The notes below the pieces were generated by a model, which worked only from the letters and a program-made list of their open reading frames with translations, had not been told where the DNA came from and made no database searches. This document shows, piece by piece, positions 42,683-50,501 of a stretch of 64,000 nucleotides of DNA. This stretch comes from Afipia sp. Its GTDB lineage: Bacteria > Pseudomonadota > Alphaproteobacteria > Rhizobiales > Xanthobacteraceae. Both the position numbers and the translations under genes were made by a program. Every line of letters starts with the position of its first letter. Positions within the stretch are counted from its first letter, which is position 1. The stretch spans positions 310,001-374,000 of the forward strand of contig JACQDM010000002.1 of NCBI GenBank assembly GCA_016201045.1, in the 5' to 3' direction.

Positions 42683-43849
42683 TCAGAGACCCATCTGGCG
42701 GCTTGCCAGATCTTTCATGATTTCCTCGGTGCCGCCGCCGATGGCGTTGACTTTCACTTCGCGATAGATGCGCTCGACCTTCGGCCCGCGCATATAGCCC
42801 GCGCCGCCGAAAATCTGGACCGCTTCCGACGCGCAGAATGCCAGGGTCTGCGTCGCCTGATTCTTGCACATACAGACTTCGGCGACCGGATGTTCGCCTT
42901 GCTCAAGCCGCCAGATCAGCAATTCCAGCATGGCCTGCGTTGCCGTCACGCGCTGCGCCATATCGACGATCTTGTGGCGGATGACCTGATGTTCGGATAG
43001 CCGCTTGCCGAAGGTTTGGCGCTCGCGCGCATAGGCAATGGCCTCATCAAGGCAGACGCGCGCGAAACCGACACAACCCGCCGCCATGCCGAGTCGCTCG
43101 CTGTTGAAGTTTTTCATGATAATTTTGAATCCGGCGTTTTCCTGCCCGATCAGATTTCCGGCCGGAACGCGGCAATTGTCGAAATACAGCGTCGCGGTGT
43201 CGGACGCCCACCAGCCCATTTTCCTCAGCGGAGTGCGCGAGAAGCCGGGTGTATCCCGTTCGATCAGCAGAAGGCTGACGCCGTTGCCGCCGCCGCCGCC
43301 TGTTCGTACCGCGACCGTGTAGTAGTCCGCGCGCATACCGGATGTGATGAATGTCTTTTCGCCGTTGACGACATAGTCGCCGCCATCGCGTTTCGCGGTT
43401 GTCCTGAGATTGGCGACATCGGAGCCGCCGCCCGGTTCGGTGATAGCAAGCGCGGAAATTTTCTCGCCCTTCAGAATCTCGGGAAGGACGCGCGCTTTCA
43501 ATTCGTCGGATCCGCCATAGACAATCGGCGGCGCGCCGATGGTGTGGCTCTTGAGGCTGGCGCTGACGCCGCCTGAACCTGCACGCGCCAGCTCCTGCGC
43601 TGCGATCATCGACATGAACCGGTCGCAGGGCGTGCCGCCATACGCCTCGGGAAAACCCATCCCGAGAATGCCGAGCCGGCCTGCCTTCAGATAAAGCTCG
43701 CGCGGGAATTCCCCGGCTTCGTCCCACTGCGCTGCAAAAGGCTCGATTTCCGTTGCCACGAAACGGCGGATCATGTCCCGGAATACCTCGTGATCCGGGG
43801 TAAGAAAGGGACTTGCAGCGGGTTGGGCGATGCGTTCGAAGGCGTTCAT
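42683..43849 (-). CDS. acyl-CoA dehydrogenase (second copy)
   Basis: A 388-aa FAD enzyme with AITEPGGGSDVANLRTTAKR, GEKTFITSGMRADYYTV, the glycine run RTGGGGGNGVS in a surface loop, FNSERLGMAAG and the C-terminal QIFGGAGYMRGPKVERIYRE then NAIGGGTEEIM. It is the first gene of the minus-strand operon ACAD-ACAD-GST and divergent from the BKACE gene 163 bases away. Substrate not determinable. Confidence 0.93.
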   Translation of the reverse strand: MNAFERIAQPAASPFLTPDHEVFRDMIRRFVATEIEPFAAQWDEAGEFPRELYLKAGRLGILGMGFPEAYGGTPCDRFMSMIAAQELARAGSGGVSASLKSHTIGAPPIVYGGSDELKARVLPEILKGEKISALAITEPGGGSDVANLRTTAKRDGGDYVVNGEKTFITSGMRADYYTVAVRTGGGGGNGVSLLLIERDTPGFSRTPLRKMGWWASDTATLYFDNCRVPAGNLIGQENAGFKIIMKNFNSERLGMAAGCVGFARVCLDEAIAYARERQTFGKRLSEHQVIRHKIVDMAQRVTATQAMLELLIWRLEQGEHPVAEVCMCKNQATQTLAFCASEAVQIFGGAGYMRGPKVERIYREVKVNAIGGGTEEIMKDLASRQMGL

Positions 43850-44012
43850 CGCGATCTCCTTGCCGGGAAACTATCGCCCGTTCGAGGGGCCAAAACTTGC
43901 GTCAAGCCGTCACGATCCGCGAATTGTGGCGATCCCAGCCAGTTTTCACAAGACGTTCGAGCGGCCGTTCTCATAGACTTCGAGCGAATTCCGGACCGAT
44001 CCGAGGACCAGC

Positions 44013-44882
44013 ATGAGCGGCAAAGCCGTCGTCACCTGCGCGCTCAACGGCGTTTTGACCGATCCAAAGCAGCATCACGTTCCGGTTACGCCGGAAGAAA
44101 TGGCGCGCGAGGCCAAAGCCGCCTTCGAGGCAGGTGCCTCGGTGATGCATGTGCATCTGCGGCAACAGGAGCCGGGTAAGGGGCATCTGCCATCCTGGGA
44201 CGTGCAGATTTCCCGCGATATTCAGCAGGCGATCCGCGAAGCCTGTCCCGGTGTCGTCATCAACCACACGACGGGGGTCGTCGGTCCCAACTACGCCGGC
44301 GCGCTGGATTGCGTGCGTCAGACAAAACCGGAAATGGCGGCGTGCAATGCCGGGTCGCTGAACTATCTGAAAGTGAAGGCCGACAACACATGGGCCTGGC
44401 CGCCGCATCTGTTCGACAACCCACCAGACAAGATTCAGAAATATCTCGAAGCGATGAGGGACGCCGGCGCGCTTCCCGAGTTCGAGTGTTTCGATGTCGG
44501 GATTGTGCGAAGCGTTGCCATGTATCGCGCAACGGGGATGTATGCCGGCCCGCTCGATTATAATTTCGTGATGGGGGTCGCTTCTGGTATGCCGGCCGAC
44601 CCCGAGCTGCTGCCGATTCTGCTGAAGCTGAAATTGAAAGACGCGAGCTGGAGCGTCACGGCCATCGGGCGCGCCGAAATCTGGCCGCTCCACCAACGTT
44701 GCGCTGAACTCGGCGGCCACCTGCGCACCGGACTTGAGGATACGTTTTACCGGCCCGACGGAAGCAAGGTGACGTCGAACGGACAGCTGATCGAATCCAT
44801 TGTCGCCTGCGCGCGTAAAGCTGGACGCGATATCGCGTCGCCATCGGAGGCGCGTGCGATCCTGAAAATCCGGGCGCATTGA
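44013..44882 (+). CDS. beta-keto acid cleavage enzyme (BKACE, DUF849)
   Basis: A 289-aa zinc enzyme. It has the N-terminal CALNGVLTDPKQHHVPVTPEE, the metal pair in ASVMHVHLR, and VINHTTGVVGPNYAG. BKACE enzymes condense a beta-keto acid with acetyl-CoA to give acetoacetate and a new acyl-CoA (Kce and its relatives). It heads the plus-strand operon BKACE-carboxyltransferase-biotin carboxylase, overlapping the next gene by one base (TGATG). It may provide an acyl-CoA for, or consume a keto acid from, the carboxylase pathway. A second BKACE is at 59302. Confidence 0.9.
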   Translation: MSGKAVVTCALNGVLTDPKQHHVPVTPEEMAREAKAAFEAGASVMHVHLRQQEPGKGHLPSWDVQISRDIQQAIREACPGVVINHTTGVVGPNYAGALDCVRQTKPEMAACNAGSLNYLKVKADNTWAWPPHLFDNPPDKIQKYLEAMRDAGALPEFECFDVGIVRSVAMYRATGMYAGPLDYNFVMGVASGMPADPELLPILLKLKLKDASWSVTAIGRAEIWPLHQRCAELGGHLRTGLEDTFYRPDGSKVTSNGQLIESIVACARKAGRDIASPSEARAILKIRAH

Positions 44883-46504
44883 TGCCGGTCATCGAATCGA
44901 CGATCGCCAGATCTGGCGAAGCATTTCAGGCCAATAGGGAGGGAATGCTCGCCCTGATCGCGCGCGTGAATGCGGTCGAAAAACGTGCCAGCGATGCGTC
45001 GGCACTTTCAAAGAAACGATTCGAGGAACGCGGCCAGCTGCTTCCGCGCGAGCGCGTCGCGCTGCTGCTCGATCCCGGCTCGCCCTATCTCGAACTGTCG
45101 GCGCTTGCGGGGTACTGCCTCGATACGCCCGACCCGGACAAAAGCATTCCGGGCGGAGGCAGCATTTCGGGAATCGGCTTCGTCTCGGGGGTGCGCTGCA
45201 TGGTGAGCGCGAGCGATTCCGGCATCGAGGCCGGCTCGTTGCAGCCGATGGGATTGGAGAAGCGCCTTCGCGCGCAGGAAATTGCGCTGGAAAACAAATT
45301 GCCTTCGGTGCAGCTCGTGGAGAGCGCCGGCGCCAATCTGATGCGCTATCGCGTCGAGGATTTCATTCGCGGCGGCAGCACGTTTCGCAATCTCGCGCGG
45401 CTGTCGGCTGCAGGATTGCCGGTGGTGACTGTTACTCATGGTTCATCGACGGCCGGCGGCGCCTATCAGACCGGCCTGTCCGACTATATCGTGATGGTGC
45501 GCGGGCGGACGCGCGCGTTTCTCGCAGGGCCGCCACTGCTGAAGGCGGCGACCGGCGAGATCGCGACCGAGGAAGAACTCGGCGGCGCCGAGATGCACAC
45601 CAGCATTTCCGGTCTCGGCGACTATCTCGCCGAAGACGACCGCGAGGCGCTCGGCATTGCGCGTGCGATTATGGCCGGACTGAACTGGGACCGCGGGCCG
45701 GCGGAGAATTATGCAACGGATTGGCGGGAGCCGCTCTACGATACAGAAGATCTGCTCGGCATCATGCCGATGGATCACAAGCGTCCCGTCGATATGAAGC
45801 AGGCAATCGCGCGCATTGTCGACGGTTCCGATTTCCTCGAGTTCAGTCCGAACTATGGCCCGGCGACCGTGTGCGGTCACGCACGTATCGAAGGGCATGC
45901 GATCGGCATCGTTACCAACAACGGCCCGCTCGACCCTAACGGCGCCAACAAGGCGACACATTTCATTCAAGTATGCTGCCAATCGCACACGCCGCTCCTC
46001 TATCTCAACAACACCACAGGCTACATGGTCGGCAAAGCCTACGAGGAAGCGGGCATGATCAAGCATGGATCGAAGATGATCCAGGCCGTGACCAATGCTA
46101 CGGTGCCGCAGATCACAATCTATTGCGGCGCGTCTTTCGGCGCAGGCAATTACGGCATGTGCGGCCGCGGCTTCAATCCGCGGTTTTGTTTCTCTTGGCC
46201 GAATGCAAAGACCGCCGTGATGGGCGGCGAACAGGCGGCGGAGACGATGGCGATCGTCACGGAAGCCGCCGCCGCGCGGCGCGGCAAGCCGGTTGAGAGG
46301 GAAAAGCTCGACGAGATGAAGGCGCGCATTATTGATGTGTTCGAGCGTCAGATGGACGTGTTTGCGACCAGCGCGCGTCTCCTCGACGATGGCGTCATCG
46401 ATCCGCGCGATACGCGCGCGGTGCTCGCCAATGTTCTTGCGATCTGCCGCGAAGCCGAGCGTCGCATTCCGCAACCGATGCAGTTCTCGGTGGCGCGGCC
46501 GTGA
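44882..46504 (+). CDS. acyl-CoA carboxylase beta (carboxyltransferase) subunit, MCC/GCC type
   Basis: A 540-aa carboxyltransferase of the methylcrotonyl-/geranyl-CoA carboxylase group. It has RERVALLLDPGSPYLELSAL, GSSTAGGAYQTGLSDYIVMV in the N-half, and in the C-half NNTTGYMVGKAYEEAGMIKHG and GASFGAGNYGMCGRGF. It transfers CO2 from carboxybiotin to an acyl-CoA. ATG 44882 overlaps the BKACE stop; a TTG at 44879 is the alternative. The alpha subunit overlaps by GTGA. Whether the substrate is 3-methylcrotonyl-, geranyl- or another enoyl-CoA is open. Confidence 0.92.
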   Translation: MPVIESTIARSGEAFQANREGMLALIARVNAVEKRASDASALSKKRFEERGQLLPRERVALLLDPGSPYLELSALAGYCLDTPDPDKSIPGGGSISGIGFVSGVRCMVSASDSGIEAGSLQPMGLEKRLRAQEIALENKLPSVQLVESAGANLMRYRVEDFIRGGSTFRNLARLSAAGLPVVTVTHGSSTAGGAYQTGLSDYIVMVRGRTRAFLAGPPLLKAATGEIATEEELGGAEMHTSISGLGDYLAEDDREALGIARAIMAGLNWDRGPAENYATDWREPLYDTEDLLGIMPMDHKRPVDMKQAIARIVDGSDFLEFSPNYGPATVCGHARIEGHAIGIVTNNGPLDPNGANKATHFIQVCCQSHTPLLYLNNTTGYMVGKAYEEAGMIKHGSKMIQAVTNATVPQITIYCGASFGAGNYGMCGRGFNPRFCFSWPNAKTAVMGGEQAAETMAIVTEAAAARRGKPVEREKLDEMKARIIDVFERQMDVFATSARLLDDGVIDPRDTRAVLANVLAICREAERRIPQPMQFSVARP

Positions 46505-48495
46505 ATCCCAAAATCGCCGCGCTGAAGCCCACGCCGTTTCGCAAAATCCTGATTGCCAATCGCGGCGAGATCGCGTTGCGGGTGATGCGAACCGCAAAAT
46601 GCCTTGGTTACGGAACGGTCGCGGTATTTTCGACAGCCGATGCCGGTGCGCGCCATGTTCGGGAGGCAGATCAGGCCGTTTGCATAGGCGGACCCTTGCC
46701 GTCCGAGTCGTATTTGTGCATCGGCGCGATCGTCGATGCAGCGAAGGCAAGCGGCGCGGACGCGGTTCACCCCGGTTACGGTTTCCTCGCGGAGAACGCG
46801 GATTTCGCGCAGGCCTGCCATGACGCCGGGCTTGTTTTTATCGGGCCGTCGCCGGATGCGATCCGCACGATGGGGCACAAAGCCGGCGCGAAGCAGGTGA
46901 TGGCGCAAGCGGGCGTGCCTTGCGTGCCCGGCTACCAAGGCATTGATCAAGGCGATGCGACAATGCTGGCGGAGGCCAAGCGCATCAGATTTCCGGTGAT
47001 GATCAAGGCGGTTGCGGGCGGCGGCGGGCGCGGCATGCGTTTTGTCCCGGATGAAAAATCGCTGCCCGATATGCTGCGCGCAGCGCGCTCGGAAGCGCAG
47101 AATGCTTTCGGCGATCCGAATGTCATCCTCGAGCGCGCGATCGTCGAGCCACACCACATCGAGATTCAGGTATTCGGCGACCGCTACGGCAACGCCATCC
47201 ATCTCGGCGAGCGTGACTGCTCGGTCCAGCGGAGGCATCAGAAGTTGATCGAAGAAGCACCGTCGCCTGCGGTGTCGGACGATTTGCGCGCACGCATGGG
47301 CGCGACTGCGGTCGCAGCAGTGAAAGCCATCAAATATGAAGGGGCGGGCACGCTCGAATTTCTGCTCGATGGCGCGGGAAATTATTATTTTATGGAGATG
47401 AACACGCGCCTTCAGGTGGAGCATCCGGTCACCGAAGCCATCGCCGGTGTCGATCTCGTCGAACTGCAATTGAGGATCGCGCGCGGCGAGACACTTCCGC
47501 TGCGCCAGCAGGACATTTTATTCCGGGGACATGCGATCGAAGTTCGGCTCTGCGCCGAGGACGCCCGCCAGAACTTCATGCCGCAATCCGGCCGCATGCT
47601 TTTGTGGAAAGAACCGGGCGGTATTCGTGTCGAGACTGCGCTCGAATCCGGCAGCGATGTGCCGCCATACTACGACTCAATGATTGCCAAGGTGATCGCG
47701 TCCGGGGCAACGCGTGATGAAGCCCGTCGAAAGCTGAAAACCGGCCTCGATGATTTGATCGCGCTGGGAATCACGACAAATCAATCATTCCTTGGGCGCT
47801 GTCTCGATCATCCGGTCTTTGCGGAAGGACGCGCGACGACGGGATTTGTCGGGGCCCACGCGGACCAGTTGCGCGGCTCGACCGACGAAGGCCAGGAGAG
47901 AATCGCGGTCGTCGCAGCTCTGCTGCTGCATGTCTCGGCCATCGATCCAAACTATCGCCGTCAAGGCCGAACGCTGGCGCACAAATTGTCTATTCCCTTG
48001 CGCTTCGACCTCGATGGCAAGAAGACAGATGCCTCTCTGGCCAAAGCGCAGGGCGGAGTGTTCCGGATTGAACTGGATGGCGGCAGTCACGAACTTTTTG
48101 TCGAAAGCATCGATGCGAGTTCGGTCCGATTCAAATATTTTGGCGTTGTCGAGACTGCGTACTTCGCCCGTAACGGCGCTAATCTGTTTTTCAATTATCG
48201 AGGGTCGGTGTCATCTTTCGCCGATCTTTCGCATGTCGCGGTGCTGCGCGGGGCAGCTGCAGGGTCGGATGGCAGATTACGAGCTTCGATGAACGGCCGC
48301 GTGGTGTCGATTTTGGTCAAGGGCGGTGACGTTGTGGCGGCGGGTCAACCCGTCGTGGTGATCGAAGCCATGAAGATGCAGCACGTCCACGTTGCGCCGG
48401 TTGCGGGCACGATTGGAAAGCTCGATCTCAAAGAAGGCGATCAGGTAACCACAGGTCTTGTTATTGCGGCGATAAGCGCGCCGCAGACGATGTGA
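46501..48495 (+). CDS. acyl-CoA carboxylase alpha subunit (biotin carboxylase plus BCCP)
   Basis: A 664-aa subunit. Biotin carboxylase at residues ~15-460 (KILIANRGEIALRVMRTA, VAGGGGRGMRFV, MEMNTRLQVEHPVTE) and a C-terminal biotinyl domain with VIEAMKMQHVHVAP, where the lysine carries biotin. It is the partner of the carboxyltransferase just upstream. Start GTG 46501, overlapping that gene's stop. The two-subunit form is that of methylcrotonyl- and geranyl-CoA carboxylases. Confidence 0.93.
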   Translation: MNPKIAALKPTPFRKILIANRGEIALRVMRTAKCLGYGTVAVFSTADAGARHVREADQAVCIGGPLPSESYLCIGAIVDAAKASGADAVHPGYGFLAENADFAQACHDAGLVFIGPSPDAIRTMGHKAGAKQVMAQAGVPCVPGYQGIDQGDATMLAEAKRIRFPVMIKAVAGGGGRGMRFVPDEKSLPDMLRAARSEAQNAFGDPNVILERAIVEPHHIEIQVFGDRYGNAIHLGERDCSVQRRHQKLIEEAPSPAVSDDLRARMGATAVAAVKAIKYEGAGTLEFLLDGAGNYYFMEMNTRLQVEHPVTEAIAGVDLVELQLRIARGETLPLRQQDILFRGHAIEVRLCAEDARQNFMPQSGRMLLWKEPGGIRVETALESGSDVPPYYDSMIAKVIASGATRDEARRKLKTGLDDLIALGITTNQSFLGRCLDHPVFAEGRATTGFVGAHADQLRGSTDEGQERIAVVAALLLHVSAIDPNYRRQGRTLAHKLSIPLRFDLDGKKTDASLAKAQGGVFRIELDGGSHELFVESIDASSVRFKYFGVVETAYFARNGANLFFNYRGSVSSFADLSHVAVLRGAAAGSDGRLRASMNGRVVSILVKGGDVVAAGQPVVVIEAMKMQHVHVAPVAGTIGKLDLKEGDQVTTGLVIAAISAPQTM

Positions 48496-48637
48496 GCGCT
48501 ATGTTTCTCAAGATTGCAGAAGTTTGAGAATTCTTGCCTTTGCACCGCATCGCGCACCGATAGCTCGATTGCACAACGCGCAATTCAGCGGCTAAAAATG
48601 ACCTCTGCAATATCGATTTTAGCAAAGGATGATGGCT

Positions 48638-49417
48638 ATGTCCGACGAGAATCTTGTTCTTCATGAGAAGCGCGGACACGCCATCTGGATTACCATTAAC
48701 CGGCCGGACAAGCGCAATGCACTGAATGCATCTGTGATTGCCGGGATCGTCGAGGGTTACCGGCGCGCTCAGGATGACGACGATGTTCGGGTCATCGTTC
48801 TGACCGGCACAGGGACCAAAGCGTTCTGCGCGGGCGCCGATCTGCAACCCGGCGCGGGTTTCGCATTCAATCTTGCCAAACCCAATCTCGATTACGCCGA
48901 CATGCTGAGGACCGCGCAGAACTCGACCAAGCCGTCGATCTGCCGCGTCAACGGCGTCTGCATGGCGGGCGGGATGGGACTGCTGTGCATGACCGACATG
49001 GCAATTGCCGGTAGCGACGTGGTGTTCGGGCTTCCCGAGGTGAAGGTCGGCGTCTTTCCAATGCAGGTATTGAGCCTGATGCAATCCATGGTCCCGCCGC
49101 GTCTGGTACGCGAGTGGTGTTTTACCGGAGAACCGTTCGATGCCGCGCGTGCCAAGGAGGCCGGGCTTTTGAACTACGTCGTCCCGCCCGGCGATCTCGA
49201 CGCCAAGGTCGAATGGCTGATCGGCTGCATCGCCGATAAATCGCCGACCGCCATCCGCCGCGGCAAATACGCGATGCGCGCGCTAGCTTCGATGTCATTC
49301 GACGAAGGCATCGCCTACATGGAATCGCAGATCGGATTGCTGGCAATGACGCAGGACGCCAAGGAAGGCATGGCGGCATTCGCGGAAAAGCGCAAACCCG
49401 TTTGGACCGGGAGATGA
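48638..49417 (+). CDS. enoyl-CoA hydratase/isomerase family protein
   Basis: A 259-aa crotonase-fold enzyme: WITINRPDKRNALNASVI, the oxyanion-hole segment FCAGADLQPGAGF, and VCMAGGMGLLCMTDMAIAG then GLPEVKVGVFP. It would hydrate the double bond left by the dehydrogenase or carboxylase steps. ATG 48638 has AAAGG 9 bases upstream, better placed than ATG 48629 or 48632. It follows the carboxylase alpha gene by 142 bases and ends the cluster. Confidence 0.92.
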   Translation: MSDENLVLHEKRGHAIWITINRPDKRNALNASVIAGIVEGYRRAQDDDDVRVIVLTGTGTKAFCAGADLQPGAGFAFNLAKPNLDYADMLRTAQNSTKPSICRVNGVCMAGGMGLLCMTDMAIAGSDVVFGLPEVKVGVFPMQVLSLMQSMVPPRLVREWCFTGEPFDAARAKEAGLLNYVVPPGDLDAKVEWLIGCIADKSPTAIRRGKYAMRALASMSFDEGIAYMESQIGLLAMTQDAKEGMAAFAEKRKPVWTGR

Positions 49418-49545
49418 CTAGCGGTGTTATGCGATGTCGAAGATCCGGATCGAAGCCGTACTGAACGGTCCTTGGACCGTCAACGAAGCTTTGGGGCATG
49501 AGCCGTACATTGCGTTGAAAAATTCTACGGGTTTTGCTGAAAAAA

Positions 49546-49615
49546 TCCTTTGTTAGCAGGGAAGCGGCGTAGAGACCTTTCAGATTTCCGCTGGCCGCCT
49601 AGCCAGCCAGTGTGG
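49546..49615 (+). repeat. dispersed hairpin repeat, copy C
   Basis: Core TCCTTTGTTAGCAGGGAA (one stem position changed, C to T), then GTAGAGACC and GCCTAGCCAGCCAGTGTG. Block order as in copy A. Confidence 0.75.
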
Positions 49616-49637
49616 TGGTGCAAAATAACCCCGCTTC

Positions 49638-49676
49638 AAATGAGCAAAGCCTGCGGAATGCGGGCTTTGCTCATTT
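49638..49676. terminator. bidirectional terminator
   Basis: AAATGAGCAAAGCC (49638-49651) pairs perfectly with GGCTTTGCTCATTT (49663-49676) across 11 bases, with A-runs and T-runs on either side. It sits between the plus-strand hydratase gene and the minus-strand gene at 49740. Confidence 0.8.
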
Positions 49677-49739
49677 TGTAAAGTCTCTGGAGATTTGCGA
49701 GCTATCGGCACGTATTTTCGCCAGGCATTGAACGGTTCG

Positions 49740-49985
49740 TCATGCCAGGCCTTTTTCTGCTGCGACAGTTGCTGCATAGAAATCGTGAGCAAGTTGGGTG
49801 ATCTCACGTGTATCGAAGTCTTTGCTTGAATGATCGCCGAGCGCGATTATAAACGCGACAGCAGCAATCTTCGGGTCGAACTCTCCGGGGCATAGTCGAC
49901 CTCGACCGCGCAACGTTTTTCGGTCCTCCGTCCAGTGATCGAGTAGCCAGCGCGCTTGCTCGAATGGATCAGCTAAGCCGGACAT
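49740..49985 (-). CDS. small hypothetical protein (second of overlapping pair)
   Basis: An 81-aa frame beginning MSGLADPFEQARWLLDHWTE and ending YAATVAAEKGLA, with FDPKIAAVAFIIALGDHSSK in the middle. The frame is open further upstream but ATG 49985 overlaps the stop of the preceding gene by 13 bases, the usual form of coupling. Predicted mostly helical and soluble. No family recognised. A strong hairpin follows at 49638. Confidence 0.5.
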   Translation of the reverse strand: MSGLADPFEQARWLLDHWTEDRKTLRGRGRLCPGEFDPKIAAVAFIIALGDHSSKDFDTREITQLAHDFYAATVAAEKGLA

Positions 49986-50251
49986 TCCGCGAAGAGAGTA
50001 ACTCGCAGTCGAATAGGGGTTCTGTTGAAATACTCCCGCGGTCCCCGTGCAGCAGCAGGCGTGTTCTCTCTCAGTTTCGCCGCTAGAAACGCTACGACCT
50101 GCACGCGAGGTGTTCGATGCTTGGAAAACCAAACGTCCGCGCAAAGATCCTGTCCATAGTGCTGGATCATCGACACAAGGTAAGCGCAATCCGGAGCGAT
50201 CCGTTCTGCGATTGACTTTAAGAGAGTTTGATTAGGAGGAGGGGCAAACAT
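49973..50251 (-). CDS. small hypothetical protein (first of overlapping pair)
   Basis: A 92-aa frame: MFAPPPNQTLLKSIAERIAP, then YLVSMIQHYGQDLCADVWFS and RVQVVAFLAAKLRENTPAAA. ATG 50251 has GGGAG 5 bases upstream (GGGAGCGCTGATG); an upstream start at 50353 lacks one. It runs just ahead of the 81-aa gene. No family recognised. It lies downstream of dnaE2 on the same strand, after a 250-base gap. Confidence 0.5.
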   Translation of the reverse strand: MFAPPPNQTLLKSIAERIAPDCAYLVSMIQHYGQDLCADVWFSKHRTPRVQVVAFLAAKLRENTPAAARGPREYFNRTPIRLRVTLFAECPA

Positions 50252-50501
50252 CAGCGCTCCCTTTTTTTCAAAGGCTGTAATGGTCCCCAGATCGATCAAG
50301 ACTTTCACACGCGAAGATTTAAGCGCCCTCCATAGCGCTATCGACTTGTTCACCGCGTTTTGTGAGCGAGAACCCTGGCGCGAAGAGATGAGGAGCTTTT
50401 TAGAAAAGTTGAAAACGATTTTGTTTATGACGCTGAATTGGTGTGCGTTTTAGTTTTAAAATGGATTCGCTAAATGTGCGGTTATGGAACTACGGTCTCA
50501 C

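Larger units (their letters stand above)
49418..49739. other. intergenic region with palindrome, dispersed repeat and hairpin
   Basis: No gene seen. The region holds the palindrome ACGGTCCTTGGACCGT (49465-49480), dispersed repeat copy C (49546-49615), and a perfect 14-bp stem hairpin (49638-49676) that would terminate both flanking genes. Confidence 0.65.

Noticed and set aside
45443-46750. Minus-strand frame of 435 codons opposite the carboxyltransferase
   Set aside because: Antisense to a gene with full family motifs; no protein pattern of its own. The same holds for frames at 46348-47469, 43971-44879, 41636-42655, 54618-55610, 36715-37476 and 59464-60237.
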